Shown piece by piece: positions 47,664-59,769 of a DNA stretch of 64,000 nucleotides (its first letter is position 1; every line of letters begins with the position of its first letter). The stretch is from Grammothele lineata (Eukaryota > Basidiomycota > Agaricomycetes > Polyporales > Polyporaceae), in the NCBI GenBank assembly GCA_002150815.3, contig NDFF03000035.1, positions 310,001-374,000 of the forward strand, written 5' to 3'. The notes under the pieces are model-generated. The model did not search any database. It had not been told where the DNA came from and saw nothing but the letters and a program-made list of their open reading frames with translations. Position numbers and translations under genes: made by a program.

Positions 47664-49870
47664 ATGGTGGCTGCTTCTGGCGCAGCCGGCTCCGCTGCTG
47701 CCGCACAACTTCAGCAGCTCTTGCAGGCAATCGAAGACACATTCGTCGCCAATATTTGCACTGGTGCGTTTTTGGGTCTGCATTCCCGATGAGAATTGTC
47801 TCTTGATGTCGTTGTAAAGCTGCCGCCGCGGCGTGGCTGAGTTACGATATCGTCCTAACATTTCCCGACGAAGTAAGTGTCTCCGGTCTCTTCTGTGAGA
47901 TCGAACTAACCCAATCGCAGGTCTCGCTTATCTGGCGGTGGGTTCGCCTTGAGACGGTTTCTTTTTTTACGTTAATCATGATAGACAATAGAGCAAGATG
48001 GACGATGCCGAAGCTAATGTACTTCTGCGTGCGATATTATACACTGATATCCTTGCTGTATGCATCGTCTCCATAACATAGTCGCGTCGTTCACTGACTT
48101 AGTATATTGCAGACTCACCCTCGCAGGTACGCTATGCTATCCACGCCTTGGTTGGGTAGACGGTTCTGATGCAAGGCCCAGTCAATACAAGTCATCAGCT
48201 TTCACTTACAGTAAGGGTGACAACGATTCCTCGTATCATTAACTGATCATCAAGCGTAGTTGTAATTTCGACATCTTGACGTGTGACACTTCTCGCTAAC
48301 GATTTGCGAAGCTGCGAACGCTGGTTGTGGTACAACGGTTTGTACGTGACTGTCGACTTTGTGCATTAAGAAGGATATTGATCCGACTCTATCATAGCAA
48401 TGGGACGTTGCTCTCTGCGGTGTTTGGCGAGGCGATGTTCGTCATGAGACTATACGCAGCATATGAACGCAGCCGAACAAGTGCGTCCCCTTCCCATCCT
48501 CAATGACTCGTCAATACTCATTCAGGCATAATCTCCAGTACTGGCAGTGATCGCTGTTCTTTTCCTCGGTATGTCCCCGTCGTCTACGCATTTGCGTTCT
48601 CACTCATCAGGGACCTGGATATACCTAAGCGGAGTTCGTGGTAGGTTGAATACCAAGTTGTTTTGCCTGTTTCGGGACGCGTCCACTGACTTTGCATCAC
48701 TGCTGACAGGCCGGCATAGTAACTGCTTCCCTCGTCGTATCGTCGCTCAGCGTCGTTCCTCGGCCCGCCGACTACCCATTACCTGGATGCATCTTCACGC
48801 CCCCCAAACATACAAATCTGTCGACGATGATTTGGTGGGTTTCTCAGATTATGACGTCAGTCCATATTCTGATCGTATCCTCACTATGTAGGGCCATTGC
48901 CATGAGCGTCACTTGTGAGCCTTTCCTCTGTATCCTACAAGACGCAGAGTTCGTCTAATCTCACCTGGGTGGCCTTGCTCCGTATAGGCATATATTTCCT
49001 TCTCATACTGTGGAAATTCGCTCATAATTTGTCGCTCCGGAAGACCACATCATCCGCTGTCGTACCTATCTGGGAACTGCGACGCGTAAGCCCAGTCGTA
49101 TTCCTCTTCCTACGCGATAGCGCGTTCTACTTCTTCCTGTAAGCTTTTACGGGAGTGACTTCATAGAGTACGCAAAACTAATCGCTCGAACGTGACAGTG
49201 TTTTCAGTACGTATACGTGCATTGCGTTTTGTAGCGATAGACCTCAACTCGGTGTTGTAGTTGGGAACCTCCTCAATCTCGTCTTCGAGCTCGTCTTCGC
49301 CGGCAGAGCTATAATACCCATGGGTACCGTGTATGTCAATTTCCCTAGTATCAGATTCCTCCTGCTCACTGTACGTGCGTCTCTAGGTGGCTCATGGTCA
49401 TCTACGCCATCTCCGTATGTATTCCCGTCCCAAAGTCCTCCTTGTGCAATACTCACCTTAGTCGACAGGCCTCCCGTCTCTGCCTCAATACCCGCGGCTC
49501 GATCCAGCAGCACTCGCACCTTGATTGGCTGCGCACATCTCACGCTACGCACAGCGGCGAGGAATACGAACTCCAGACCCGCTCCTCCTGGTGCGCACCC
49601 TCCGCCGGAAGTGCTCGCTTCGCGACAAGTCAGCCATCACGTACGCACGAGGGGACCTTCATTCTGTCTGAAGACGGGCATTATACAAGGGAGATTGTAC
49701 GAGTGCAGCTAGGGGCGGCGAGCGGGTCTGAGCCGGTACGCGATGATCACGACCCACGGGCGGCGTCGGCCCCGAGCGAACGGGACGAGCGTGCGATGTG
49801 GATCGTGGTTGACCACAGACCGTCGCGCTCACATTACTCGCGGGCGAGCGCGATAGAGGATGTGCCGTGA
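47664..49870 (+). CDS. DUF6533-like seven-transmembrane protein, 7TM-2
   Basis: Seventeen exons, 409 residues: 47664-47763, 47820-47872, 47921-47937, 47992-48057, 48113-48126, 48192-48210, 48312-48341, 48398-48480, 48539-48568, 48630-48640, 48710-48834, 48892-48914, 48988-49138, 49199-49206, 49261-49330, 49387-49414, 49469-49870. It parallels 7TM-1: VLTFPDEVSLIWRARWTMPK, a CERWLWYN helix, MFVMRLYAAY, PLPGCIFTPP and SASRLCLNTR match its counterparts, and 14 of the first 16 exons have the same length. The C-terminal tail (about 115 residues) is unrelated in sequence to that of 7TM-1, so the two may couple differently. The 8 nt exon (49199-49206) is the least certain; it keeps the frame but removes four residues relative to 7TM-1. 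No ligand or function can be read. Confidence 0.75.
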
Positions 49871-50428
49871 CTCAGGCCCCGATCCGAGGTGCGGTAGTTG
49901 GCCCTCTGGACGATGATACCCCAAACCAATACATAGGTTCCCCAGTCTCTCATGTGGGTGTTTTCCGCGCATTGTGGACCTACTTCGATAGCTGTGCGCA
50001 GTTCAGCGAAGTCGCGCCGCAGGGCGAAAAGCACCCATTTACAAATTCGCACATCCGGACCAATCGGAGGGCCCACTATAGCCGTTCTCTACGTTCCCTC
50101 TCAACAGTCTGGCATAAAGCTCGCAGCGTCCCGGACTTCCCGCTTACGCGGAGAACAAGAGTCATAAAACCTTGCGCCGCAGTCTTCTTGAGGCTCCCTG
50201 CTGATCGCACATGCGCGATCAGCTAGCAGGAGCCAGCTGAAGTCCTTGGAGATGGTGGTCTCACGCTCAGGGGCGTGGATCCTCGTACCTTGTGATATCA
50301 TCGACACAAGGTTAACTGAGCCAGGCGTCACGGTCCGCGGGTACTTAAGTTCAGCGAGGCTGATCGAGTATCCCGCCCGAGGGAGCTGACTCCCTACATC
50401 CTCCCCCACGCTACGCTGAAGCTACGCG
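49871..50428. other. Intergenic, 7TM-2 to CYP-D, 558 nt
   Basis: No gene supported; holds the 7TM-2 terminator and the CYP-D promoter. No strong TATA box was seen; TACTTAAG at 50341-50348 is a weak candidate. Confidence 0.45.
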
Positions 50429-52855
50429 ATGGACCTTGCCACCATTTTCCAGTCTCTCCATGGCACCAACATCGGAGTACTGCTCATCGGCTCCCTCTGC
50501 GTAGGGACGCTGTGCGCGCTCTGGGTGTTCCGCGGCACTCTCCTGGCCCCGTACCGCTCGCCCCTGCTCGCGCTTCCCGGACCTCCATCGTCCACGGCTA
50601 GCTGGATGCTCGGCCACCTTCGGGAGGTATTCGAGTCAGACACGGAAATGCAATGCGACGGGTGGACGGAGCAATATGGGACGACGTACGCGTACCGCGA
50701 GTTCTTGAAAGTGGGTCGCGCGCGCTCGGGGGTCCGGTACAAGTCCCTGATGATAGACCCTCGGGCTTTGGGTGCGATCTACAGGTCCCGCGCATGCTCA
50801 CGCATGACGTGCGTGCGCTGAACCACATCCTAACGCACTCGGCGGAGTACCAGAAGCCGGCGTTCGCGCGCCGCACCCTGGCGACGGTCCTTGGGGAAGG
50901 TGAGCCACATTGGCTGAAGAGATCCTCGCGAATCATAGAGCTAACTAGTCAAAAAGGCGTGTTGTTTACTGAGGGTGCGCAGACGGTCCAGTTCTCGGGC
51001 GTGTGTCGCGGTTATTGACTTGGTACCTTCATGGTGCGGCTACTAGGGGAGCAGCATCGGCAACAGGTGAGTGTAGAATCTGGTGCTTTGTCGGTTAATG
51101 GACACTGACACGCTGTACTCTGGCCCTTAGAGACGGGTTCTGGTATGACCACGCGTTTGTGTTGATTGAGTCTGTCCAGGGTGCTGATACTAAGTTATAG
51201 AACCCCGCTTTCGGCCCATCACAAATCCGTGAGCTGACGGACGTCTTCGTCAGCAAGTCTGCTCAGGTATGAGATCCGGAGCATCATTGCTTGGTTGTAC
51301 TCACATCCAAATGTAGCTCCGTGACCTTTGGGAGTCGGAGATATCGAAGCATGGAGGCGTTGTCGCGCGTCTAGATGTATTGAAGGATCTCAGTAAGATG
51401 ACTCTTGATGTCATCGGACTTGCAGGTAAGCATATCATACGGACGCAACGGTGAGTATTTCTCAGCGGGGTGCTTGGCATAGGCTTCAACTACGACTTCC
51501 ACTCGCTCGACCCCGACGCACCCCCTAACGAGCTCGGGGAGGCGTTCCGGGAGATTCTCAATGTGCCAAGAACCATTCCCATCGTTCTGCTCCTCAAAAG
51601 TTTCTTCCCTTTGTTGAAGTGGATCATTGTGCGCGCGTTCTTTTTCACCTTCTACTTGAGTGTGTGAAATAATGACAAGATATTTCATAGCGTGACGCGC
51701 GATCCCGTAGGATCAACGAGGCGCAGGAGACGATGCGCCGCATCGGGGCGCAATTGATCGCGGAGAAGAAGGAAGCCATCATGCGCGAAGCGGAGAAGCA
51801 AAAGGAGAAGGGTGGCATTGTACGGAACGCGATGGAGGGGCGCGACCTGCTCACTCTACTCCTCAAGGCGAACGTGGCGACGGACATTCCAGACAATCAG
51901 CGCCTCTCGGATGAAGACGTGTTGGCTCGTATGTGGCAGCTTCATGCTTCGTACTGTTCTATGGCTAATATCAGAGCGTATTATATAGAGGTTCCTACGT
52001 TAGTGCCAACGCCGTACATAAGTGATATTCACACACTCACCTCTCCAACATAGGTTCCTCGTTGCGGGGCACGAAACGACAAGCACGGGCACCGCGTTCG
52101 CTCTGTATGAGCTAGCTCGGCTTCCGCACGTCCAGACGAAGTTGCGCGAAGAATTATTGACAGTCAACACCGAGTCACCAGACATGGATGCCCTCAACGC
52201 GCTGCCGTATCTCGACATGGTTGTGCGCGAGTCGTTGCGCCTGCATCCCCCCGTGCCGGCGTCGATTCGCGTCGCCACGTGTGCGGATAGCATTCCGCTT
52301 AGCACGCCCTACACGGACCGCAACGGCGAAGTGCGCGATAGTGTCGACATCGAGCCGGGAAACCATGTGGTGATGCATATCGTGGGCCTAAATCGGCTAA
52401 AAAGCCTTTGGGGTGAGGACTCCTACGAATTCAAGTTAGTCTCATCTCTATGATCATGGCGCTCAGTACAACGTACAGCGTGATGGGCTGCTGACGAAGG
52501 TCCCTGGCGTAGACCTGAGAGATGGGAGAATCCTCCCGAGGCCATCTCCGGAATTCCAGGCGTATGGAGTCATCTGCTTACGTTCCTCGGCGGTCCGCGT
52601 GCGTGCATTGGGTACCGCTTCAGCCTTGTGGAGTACGACGTCTTTTCTCATTCCATTCTCCCTTTTAATTGACAACATTTGCTTAGAATGAAGGCACTTC
52701 TCTTCACTCTCGTGCGCGCGTTCGAGTTCGAGTTGGCTGTCCCCGTGCACGACATCATGACGAGGTCGGTGATCGTGCAGCGGCCGATGCTGCGCAGCGC
52801 GCCCGACCAAGGAAGTCAGATGCCGCTCTTGCTCAAGCGTTATGAGCGCATTTGA
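50429..52855 (+). CDS. Cytochrome P450, CYP-D (dispersed paralogue of CYP-A/B/C)
   Basis: Thirteen exons: 50429-50710, 50785-50899, 50957-50974, 51047-51066, 51131-51142, 51201-51266, 51317-51425, 51483-51628, 51691-51928, 51989-51998, 52054-52434, 52513-52632, 52687-52855; 561 residues. Motifs are [12 protein letters not shown] (K helix), [10 protein letters not shown] and [10 protein letters not shown] with cysteine near residue 497. It shares the 20, 12 and 10 nt microexons of the tandem array 30 kb away. It has two introns the others lack (after GEG and inside GLAGFNY) and lacks the intron before the DSVDIEPG segment. The gene is intact. It opens a block that continues with three SDR genes and another P450. 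Substrate unknown. Confidence 0.9.
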
Positions 52856-53556
52856 GTAGCTCAAATGGACCTGCAGTCCAATGACGGTTGAAGAAATCGA
52901 GGAGGTCGCCAGCGCGGCAAAGCGTCCGGTTATCACGGTCCGAGATTAGTCATCTATTCACTTGACGCCCGTGGCTGGAAACGGACGCTCCGAGTCGGGA
53001 GATGGAACTGGGCCCGGGCTCGTCCTCTCTTCGCGGACATTAGATTCCTGTATTCTAGCCCGCCGAGTCTGCTTAGCCGCATTCCTATGAATCTTTTAAC
53101 GCTGTCTTTTTATTCCGCTTCTTGACAGAACTCCGGAGTAGTGGAAGACATCTAGAGCGATCATCCCGGCGAAGTTTCATTCTGTCTTCCTACTAGTTCT
53201 GGCTCCTTGAGTCAACGGCTTGCCATACTTTGTTTCACAATGGGAGTAAGTCACAGAATTCAAGCGTATTAAAGACTGGAAGACGCCTACTTATTCTTCC
53301 TCGTCGTTGCGGCACTAATGCCTACGGTAGCAGGAGATGTTGGCGAGTCTTGTGGTCAGATTGAGTGCGTGGCCTACTCACAGAACACCTCATTTTGTAG
53401 GACTTGTAATCGGGTAATCTCGCGTTCTCATGGGTATCGTATCATTGAAGCATCTCCTCTCAGGAATCAGAAGTAAAATATCCGGCGATCGCGCACAATA
53501 GTACTAATTAATCTGCATATGAACTTGGTCCGAAAGGCTAACCTTTCACTTCAAAC
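52856..53556. other. Convergent 3' region, CYP-D and SDR-1, 701 nt
   Basis: No gene supported. The two flanking stop codons converge here and the sequence is AT-richer than the genes. Confidence 0.5.
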
Positions 53557-54793
53557 TCAAAACCATCCACGTTCGGCGTACTGCTCAATGACGTCTCTGG
53601 TGGTCTCCTCTTTGGTGCGATACGAGTTCATCCCTAGTAACTGCCTTGCCTTCGTCACGTTCTGGACGTCGTATGGCGCATTCGAATCATATCCCTCCAC
53701 GGACGCCACTTTGTCTGATATGGAGTGGGCGACCTGGACTGATAACAGACGCAAGGTTAATGTGTGGGGTAGAGCAACGAGTCAGAGCTTTGGCACCCAC
53801 CAAAATCCGCCCACCGGAACGGCTCCCTTGCGATTATGAATCTCTCGCCCCCTGCCTCGGACTTGGTGACAGAGAGGATGGTCGCATAGGCAAAATCGCG
53901 AACGTCAGCCCACCAATGCCTATACAAAGGCGATGTAGTCAGTGCGTATACCATGGGCTCGTTGCTCTTCAAGGCAATTCGAAGGACTCACGAGTCGCCT
54001 AGGAACTGCCGTTTCACGATCGCGAGATACATCATTGCGGTCGATACATTCAACGCCTCAGGCCCGCCACGGACCTCGTGCATGACAGGTCCAAGCGTCC
54101 ACGTCGGGCAGAGCACCGTCAGATCCCAGCTCGGCTCCTCACCCCTCGCAGCCGCCTGTGCGCATGCGTCCTTCGCGAACTCCCAAGCGGCGCGTTCGGC
54201 GATAACCTTGCTGGCGCAGTACTTTGCGAGCCCCGACGCATCGCGGCCCTTCTCCGCCACCTCACCCACGTGGCTCTCGTTCCAGTCCCGCTCGTCGTAC
54301 GCGCGGGGACGGGGAATGGCGTCAGCTCCGGCCGGGTCAATGACGGCGCCGATGGTGGAGATAAATACGACGCGCCGGACGGAGGGCGTGCGTACGGCAG
54401 CGCGGAGGGCGCTGAGTGTGCCCTCCCGCGCGGGGACGATCTGTTCGTCGGGCTCTACAATATGGGTTCCGACAGGGGTGGCGCCGTGTACGATGGCGTC
54501 GACACCCGCGGCAGCGGCGTCGAATGCGTCATCCTGGAATCCATGCATCAGTGGTTGTAATCAAGACAAGATCAAGAGCGGATACGACGTACCTTTGTTA
54601 TGTCGGGAACCACAACAATCTCGAACTTCTCGCCATACGAGTTCAAGACGTTCTTGATGTACGCCCCCTTGGTTTCATCACGGACCGTACCACGGACTGA
54701 GAAACCGGCGTCGAGGAAGGCTTGAGCTGTCCAGGAAGCAATGAATCCATTAACCCCGGTAATGAGCACCTTGCCTGAAGTAATGGCCGGCAT
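53557..54793 (-). CDS. Dihydroflavonol-4-reductase-like NAD(P)-dependent reductase, SDR-1
   Basis: Four exons: 54793-54593, 54533-53992, 53919-53801, 53738-53557; 347 residues. It belongs to the extended short-chain dehydrogenase group (dihydroflavonol reductase, cinnamoyl-CoA reductase and yeast Gre2 type). The cofactor loop is TGVNGFIAS (residues 12-20) followed by FSVRGTVRD; the catalytic pair is in KYCASK (YxxxK), and FISTIGAV supplies the usual serine strand. It should reduce a ketone or aldehyde in the cytosol with NADPH; the substrate is unknown. The exon plan is the same as SDR-2 and SDR-3: 201, about 540, 119 and 182-188 nt. A canonical TATATAAAG lies 90 nt upstream. The least similar of the three, it has diverged inside the substrate half. 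Confidence 0.88.
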
Positions 54794-54882
54794 ATTGTCA
54801 AGCTGAAGAAAGGATAGAAAACGAGGATTTTCTTGACTTCAAAGGGCTACTGTACGATTGTCGATGCGAACGGTTCGCTCCA

Positions 54883-54891
54883 CTTTATATA
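54883..54891 (-). promoter_or_regulatory. TATA box of SDR-1
   Basis: On the minus strand TATATAAAG lies 90 nt upstream of the start codon at 54793, the strongest TATA box in the window. Confidence 0.6.
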
Positions 54892-54935
54892 CTGAACGCA
54901 TTTCCTATCGGGAAAACCAGACCATGAGTCCGTGG

Positions 54936-54943
54936 CCGATCGG
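54936..54943. promoter_or_regulatory. CCGATCGG palindrome upstream of SDR-1
   Basis: An eight-base perfect palindrome about 143 nt before the SDR-1 start and about 45 nt beyond its TATA box. The same eight bases occur upstream of SDR-2 and SDR-3. Possible binding site for a dimeric regulator; inference from recurrence only. Confidence 0.4.
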
Positions 54944-55774
54944 AGAATAATACGACTCACGGCAATTACGTGGGGTAGAGTCTCTTGAAGCGACTTCTGT
55001 TATACAGTCCGAACGATATTCAAATTGGCTGTGGGACGGTCAGGCAGACTGGAATGCCCTAGACGCATTTAACGCGGTAGACTTCTGAAATGTAGTACCC
55101 TACTGAGCCAACCGTGGGTACTGCGGCGCTGGAGGTCCACGCTTCGGAGCGCCGGGAGCCGTGTGGACGCGTCATTATGAGTGGTCGAATGTGGCGTGGT
55201 TTCTTCGGCATTCATGGACATTCATAAGAAACTCATGCCAAGATGTGCAGCACATCCGAAACCCGTGTAGAAGTGTTAGAGCAGAGTAACACCAACATCT
55301 GCGGAAAACAATCAATTCCTATTACTCAGTGTAACCGATGTTAAAAGCTCGAACTACGTACCGGGTGGATGTTTGAGAGTGTAACTCCTCCCTCGTGGAA
55401 CACAGGCTGATGTCACAAGTACCCTCCGCTAGCGCGGACGCTGCTTTTCAATTTGGCGAATCGTATATCAGCTGCAGGCGTCAGGCAGATCCAACAACAG
55501 TGTCTAGTCCGACCTCAAGTTGGACTCAACGCTGAACGCCGAGGAACTCGGCGGCCGCCATGTAGGTATTGAAGAAAGCAGCGTTGAGTGTTCGCGCAAG
55601 CATGGCCCGTTCACTGACGGTTGTCTTTTGAGGAAGAGATATAAACGCTGCATCCCTGGAACAGGGAGGTGGCGGCAAAGATATATGATGATGAGTTTTG
55701 GATATATGCGTACATCGAGTCAGACAAAGTTTGTGATGTCTGCGAAACGTCGCCCAAACGGAGTCATGAAGTTG

Positions 55775-56994
55775 TCACAACCATCCACGCGCAACATACT
55801 CGTCGATGATGTCCTTCATCGATTCTTCTTTGCTTCGATACTTCGTCATACCAAGAAGTTTTTGCGCTTTCGTCGTGTCTGTACAGCACATGTAGGGAGC
55901 GCTCGGATCATACGGGCCCTGTAGTGCCGGCACCTTGTCGGAAAGTTTGTGAGCAATCGGAACTGTGTTCATCAATACTCGTCAGCAAAATAGACACAAC
56001 GGTTAGAAGAACACCCACTGAAGTCTTCCCATCTGAAAGGACCTTCAGCGACGTTGAACCGTTGGCCTCCAGCTTCAGGTCTAGTCACAGCGAGGACATG
56101 GGCGACTGCCAGATCCCGCCCGTCAATCCACATATATCTGCACGTAAACATAAACGGTCAACTAGCTAGCTAAGAGTAACATCGAGAATAGATTACTCAC
56201 GGTTCCGCCAAGGATTGGCCCTTCACGATGCCCATGTACCAGATCACGTTCGACGCGTTCATGGTCTCCGGTCCCCCGCGAACCTCGTGCAAGACCGGCC
56301 CAACCACCCACGGCGGGCAGAGCACCGTCAAGTCCCACCGAGGCTCTTCTCCTTTGGCTATCGCCTCCGCGCGCGCGTCCTCGAAGAACTTCCACGCGGC
56401 CTTCTCAGCACGAATCTTGCTGTGGCGATATTTGGCGATGCCGGACGCATCGCGACCCTTCTCTGCGATCTCGCGTGGGTCCCCCTCGTTCCAACAACTC
56501 TCGTCGTATAGTTGTGGGCCGGCATCCGGAGGCGGGGATGGGTCAACCACGGCGCCGGCGGAGGAGAGAAAGACGACGCGCTTGACGGAAGGCGTGCGTG
56601 CGGCGGCGCGGAGCGTGCTGAGCGTGCCTTTCTCAGCGGGGACGACGAACTCCTCAGGATCTCCGGCGGTGACGTTCACGGGCGAGGAGGTATGCACGAT
56701 GGCGACTGTGCCCTCGGCGGCGGCGTAGAAGGCATCGTCCTGACATGAGGGGATAGGTCAATGTTGTGTCGATCGAATGCGGCGGCGACATACTTTTGTC
56801 ATGTCCGGGATGGTGACTATCTCGAGCTTGTCACCGTAAGAGCTGAGGACATTCTTGAGGTGCGTGCCCTTGGCTGCGTCACGAACGGTACCCCGAACGG
56901 AGAAGCCTGCGTCGAGGAAGGCTTTCACTGTCCACGAGGCGATGTACCCGTTGACGCCAGTGACGAGAACCTTGCCTGAAGTAGAGGCAGGCAT
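55775..56994 (-). CDS. Dihydroflavonol-4-reductase-like NAD(P)-dependent reductase, SDR-2
   Basis: Four exons: 56994-56794, 56739-56201, 56137-56019, 55962-55775; 348 residues. The cofactor loop is TGVNGYIAS, the serine strand VVFLSSAGAV, and the catalytic motif KYRHSK. YMWIDGRDLAVAHVLA with PEAGGQRF is the conserved segment that lines the C-terminal domain in this family, and KYRSKEESMKDIIDEY closes the protein. It is closer to SDR-3 than to SDR-1. The N-terminal exon is 201 nt in all three, so the family multiplied in place by tandem duplication. Substrate unknown; reduction of a carbonyl on a product of the neighbouring P450s is a guess. Confidence 0.88.
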
Positions 56995-57101
56995 GTTGTG
57001 GATTTCTAAAGGGGTTATCAGTGACAGGGTCTTACTTATCCTTGTAGATCCACAAGCCGCGCTGCTCACGGGTCTTCCATGCAAACGGGTACCACCGGAG
57101 C

Positions 57102-57108
57102 TATATAG
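57102..57108 (-). promoter_or_regulatory. TATA box of SDR-2
   Basis: TATATAG, inside the palindrome AGCTATATAGCT, lies about 108 nt upstream of the start codon at 56994. Confidence 0.5.
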
Positions 57109-57276
57109 CTTTGCCCTACCACCCACCGTTAGCGATAGACAAGCACATCCGACGAGTAGCACGTACGTGGTCCCATACCGTATGCTGTAGCGAAGCGGCA
57201 GTGGATTCTTTTGGTACGACTTCTGAATGTTGCGCCCAATGAGATGCGATGGCGTGACATCGAAATATGACGTATC

Positions 57277-57284
57277 CCGATCGG
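57277..57284. promoter_or_regulatory. CCGATCGG palindrome upstream of SDR-2
   Basis: Centre of CGTATCCCGATCGGGCGTT (57271-57289), about 283 nt before the SDR-2 start. Eighteen of these nineteen bases match the counterpart upstream of SDR-3. Confidence 0.45.
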
Positions 57285-58446
57285 GCGTTCATGCCACTTT
57301 CGTAGTAGCCAACCAGACAAAGAAGCGGCAGTCGCTGGTTGGACTTTGGAGCTGCCGCCAGTAAGTGACTTCGATGTCCGGAGGAGCAGTATCCGACTAC
57401 CGACGGAGAATGAGAAGCGCGAAGATTGCGTTGGATTCATGCCGATACGAATGTAACTACAAAATAGGAGAAGAAATTCGATTACAGAGTAATGCGTGGC
57501 ATCGCTTTACGCCCTCGTGAAATGTCGATCTCGGAGAGGTGTAGTATGTACATAGTGATACTGCGGGGCTCACCTAACAGCAACGGGCATGGAAACGTGG
57601 ACACAACAACGCAAATCCGGATAAACAAACGGCCTGGTCAACCAGAGGAATGAACAGCACATAGAATGGCAAAGGAAAGGGGTGGGGTATATGGAAGGAA
57701 GATTTAGAACTGTACACTAAGCACTCACCGCATGGTCCCATCCCAGTAATCCAACCACGTCGTAACGAAATTCTTCGCCGTCTTGCTCAAGCGGCAGAAC
57801 ATTCCCAAAGTACACCCCAGGACTACTTTTGCTTTTGTTCATATAGGAGGATACCGGTGATCGATTCTTTCAAAGGGTGTGGCTCCAGCTGAGGGTCTTG
57901 GGACGCAGTCGCTGCTCTGTCGTTGAGTATGAAACTCGAGATTGGCGTGAAAGCGCATTATTCTGAGTATTCCACAGTGAAGTAAGATGTACAGAAATAT
58001 CAACAGTGTCCAGGAGTGTGGCTGTCTGTTGGATGGAAAAGACTGAAGGCGTGGTGGAGGCTCTGGATGAAAAGCGCCCCTACAGCGCTTATGGATCGCG
58101 ATCTCCTCGGCTGCCACGTGGGTGTTCCGACAGCGCTGGGGAACACAGGCGCCGAGCAGGTCCGAGTCATGGCAGCCTGAGGCAGAAACTCGCTGTGACG
58201 TTGACTCCGAACCACCATACCGCAATGATCGCACAAGTTGCTGATCGAAACGGCTGTGATTAGTGTTACTCCTGCCGCTGTCTTCAAGATGTTCAAGTTC
58301 TCCTCATCTTCGTCACGTCCGAGTGAGCTTCCTATCAGCTGACTATGCAATCATCGAGTCGCATACTTATTCACAGCGTCGAGACTGGAGTTACAATTCG
58401 ACCTCTGGAAAACCATACTCGGGTCATGCGGCCTACATGTGGCTTC

Positions 58447-59679
58447 TCACACCCACCCACGTCCTACAAAATCCTCGATAATATCCTTCGCGGACTCCTC
58501 CTTGCTTCGGTATCTCGTCATTCCAAGGAGCGTTTGTGCCTTAGTTGTATCCAGCTGACGCATGTAAGGCGCACTTGGATTGTACGGGCCCGTCAATGGA
58601 GGCACTTTATCGGACAGTTTTTGCGCAATGAGGACTACAAAACGCCATGGTAAGTCAACATGAAGTGTTCTGAATGTCGATGGCGTAAACGCTTACTAAA
58701 ATCTTCCCATCTGAAAGGTCCTTCGCAGACGAGGAATCGGTGGCCTCCGGCCTCGGGCTTGCTTACAGCGAGGACAAGAGCGTACGCGAGGTCCCGCGCA
58801 TCAATCCACGTGTGCCTGCAGCTTGTGTGAGCGGAAAACCGCAAGAGGCGGGGACGGTATAGAAAATTAATTGCTCACGGTAAAGCCCAGAACTGGCTCT
58901 TGAAGACGCCCGCGTGCCAGAACACGTTCGAGGCATTCATGGTCTCCAGTCCTCCGCGAATCTCGTGCAGCATCGGTCCGATCACCCAGGGCGGGTTCAG
59001 TACCGTTAGGTCCCAATGGAGCTCCTCTCCACGCCCAGCCGCCTCCGTACGCGCGTCTTCATAGAACTTCCATGCAGCTTTTTCCGCCCGAATCTTGCTG
59101 TAGCGATATTTGGTGACACCGGACACCTCACGACCCTTCTCCTCGACCTCGCGCACATCCGCCTCGTTCCAGCACGTCTCGTTGTACACGCGCGGGGTCG
59201 GACCGGGGACTGGTTCGATCACAACGCCTGCGGAGGATAGGAAGACAACACGCTTGACGGAGGGCGTGCGTGCCGCTGCGCGAAGTGCACTGAGAGTGCC
59301 CTTCTCGGCGGGGACGACGTACTCCTCAGGCTCGTCGGCAGTGATGTTGACGGGCGAGGAAATGTGTAGGATGGCAACGGTGCCTTCGGCGGCGGCATCA
59401 AAAGCACCATCCTGCATTGGCAACGTCAGCTGGGTGAGTCATGTTGTTCAGGATTGGTCCAACGCGAACGCAGCTCACCTGGACCATGTCGGGCACCACA
59501 GCGATCTCGAACTCGTCGCCGAAGGCGCTTAGAACGCGTTTGAGGTGCGCACCCTTGGCCTCGTCGCGGACAGTGCCCCGAACGGAGAAGCCGGCGTCGA
59601 GAAACGCCTTGGCTGTCCAAGAAGCGATGAAACCATTGACGCCAGTTATGAGCACTTTGCCTGAGGTAGAGGCGGGCAT
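58447..59679 (-). CDS. Dihydroflavonol-4-reductase-like NAD(P)-dependent reductase, SDR-3
   Basis: Four exons: 59679-59479, 59411-58879, 58815-58697, 58634-58447; 346 residues. The cofactor loop is TGVNGFIAS, the serine strand VVFLSSAGVV and the catalytic motif KYRYSK. THWIDARDL-type sequence here reads HTWIDARDLAYALVLAV, and the tail RYRSKEESAKDIIEDF mirrors SDR-2. No inactivating change is present. The decayed fragment near 63.5 kb is most similar to this gene, including its first intron. Role as for the family: NADPH-dependent carbonyl reduction of an unknown substrate. Confidence 0.88.
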
Positions 59680-59769
59680 GGTGTAATGCTCGAGGAACAA
59701 TGTAGTTTGACAGGATGCGCTGTGAGAGTACGGTAGCTGTCTGGATATCAGTGTGCGTACTGTGTTACA

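Larger units (their letters stand above)
54794..55774. other. Upstream region of SDR-1 and 3' region of SDR-2, 981 nt
   Basis: No gene supported. It holds the SDR-1 TATA box and the CCGATCGG element listed separately. Confidence 0.5.
56995..58446. other. Upstream region of SDR-2 and 3' region of SDR-3, 1.45 kb
   Basis: No gene supported. Open frames at 57839-58234 and 58000-58350 (minus) contain short hydrophobic stretches, but no spliced model could be built. It holds the SDR-2 TATA box and palindrome. Confidence 0.45.

Noticed and set aside
57839..58350. Possible decayed 7TM gene between SDR-2 and SDR-3
   Set aside because: Short hydrophobic pieces and an ILN-R tail recall fungal 7TM proteins, but no frame or exon order holds together beyond a few residues.
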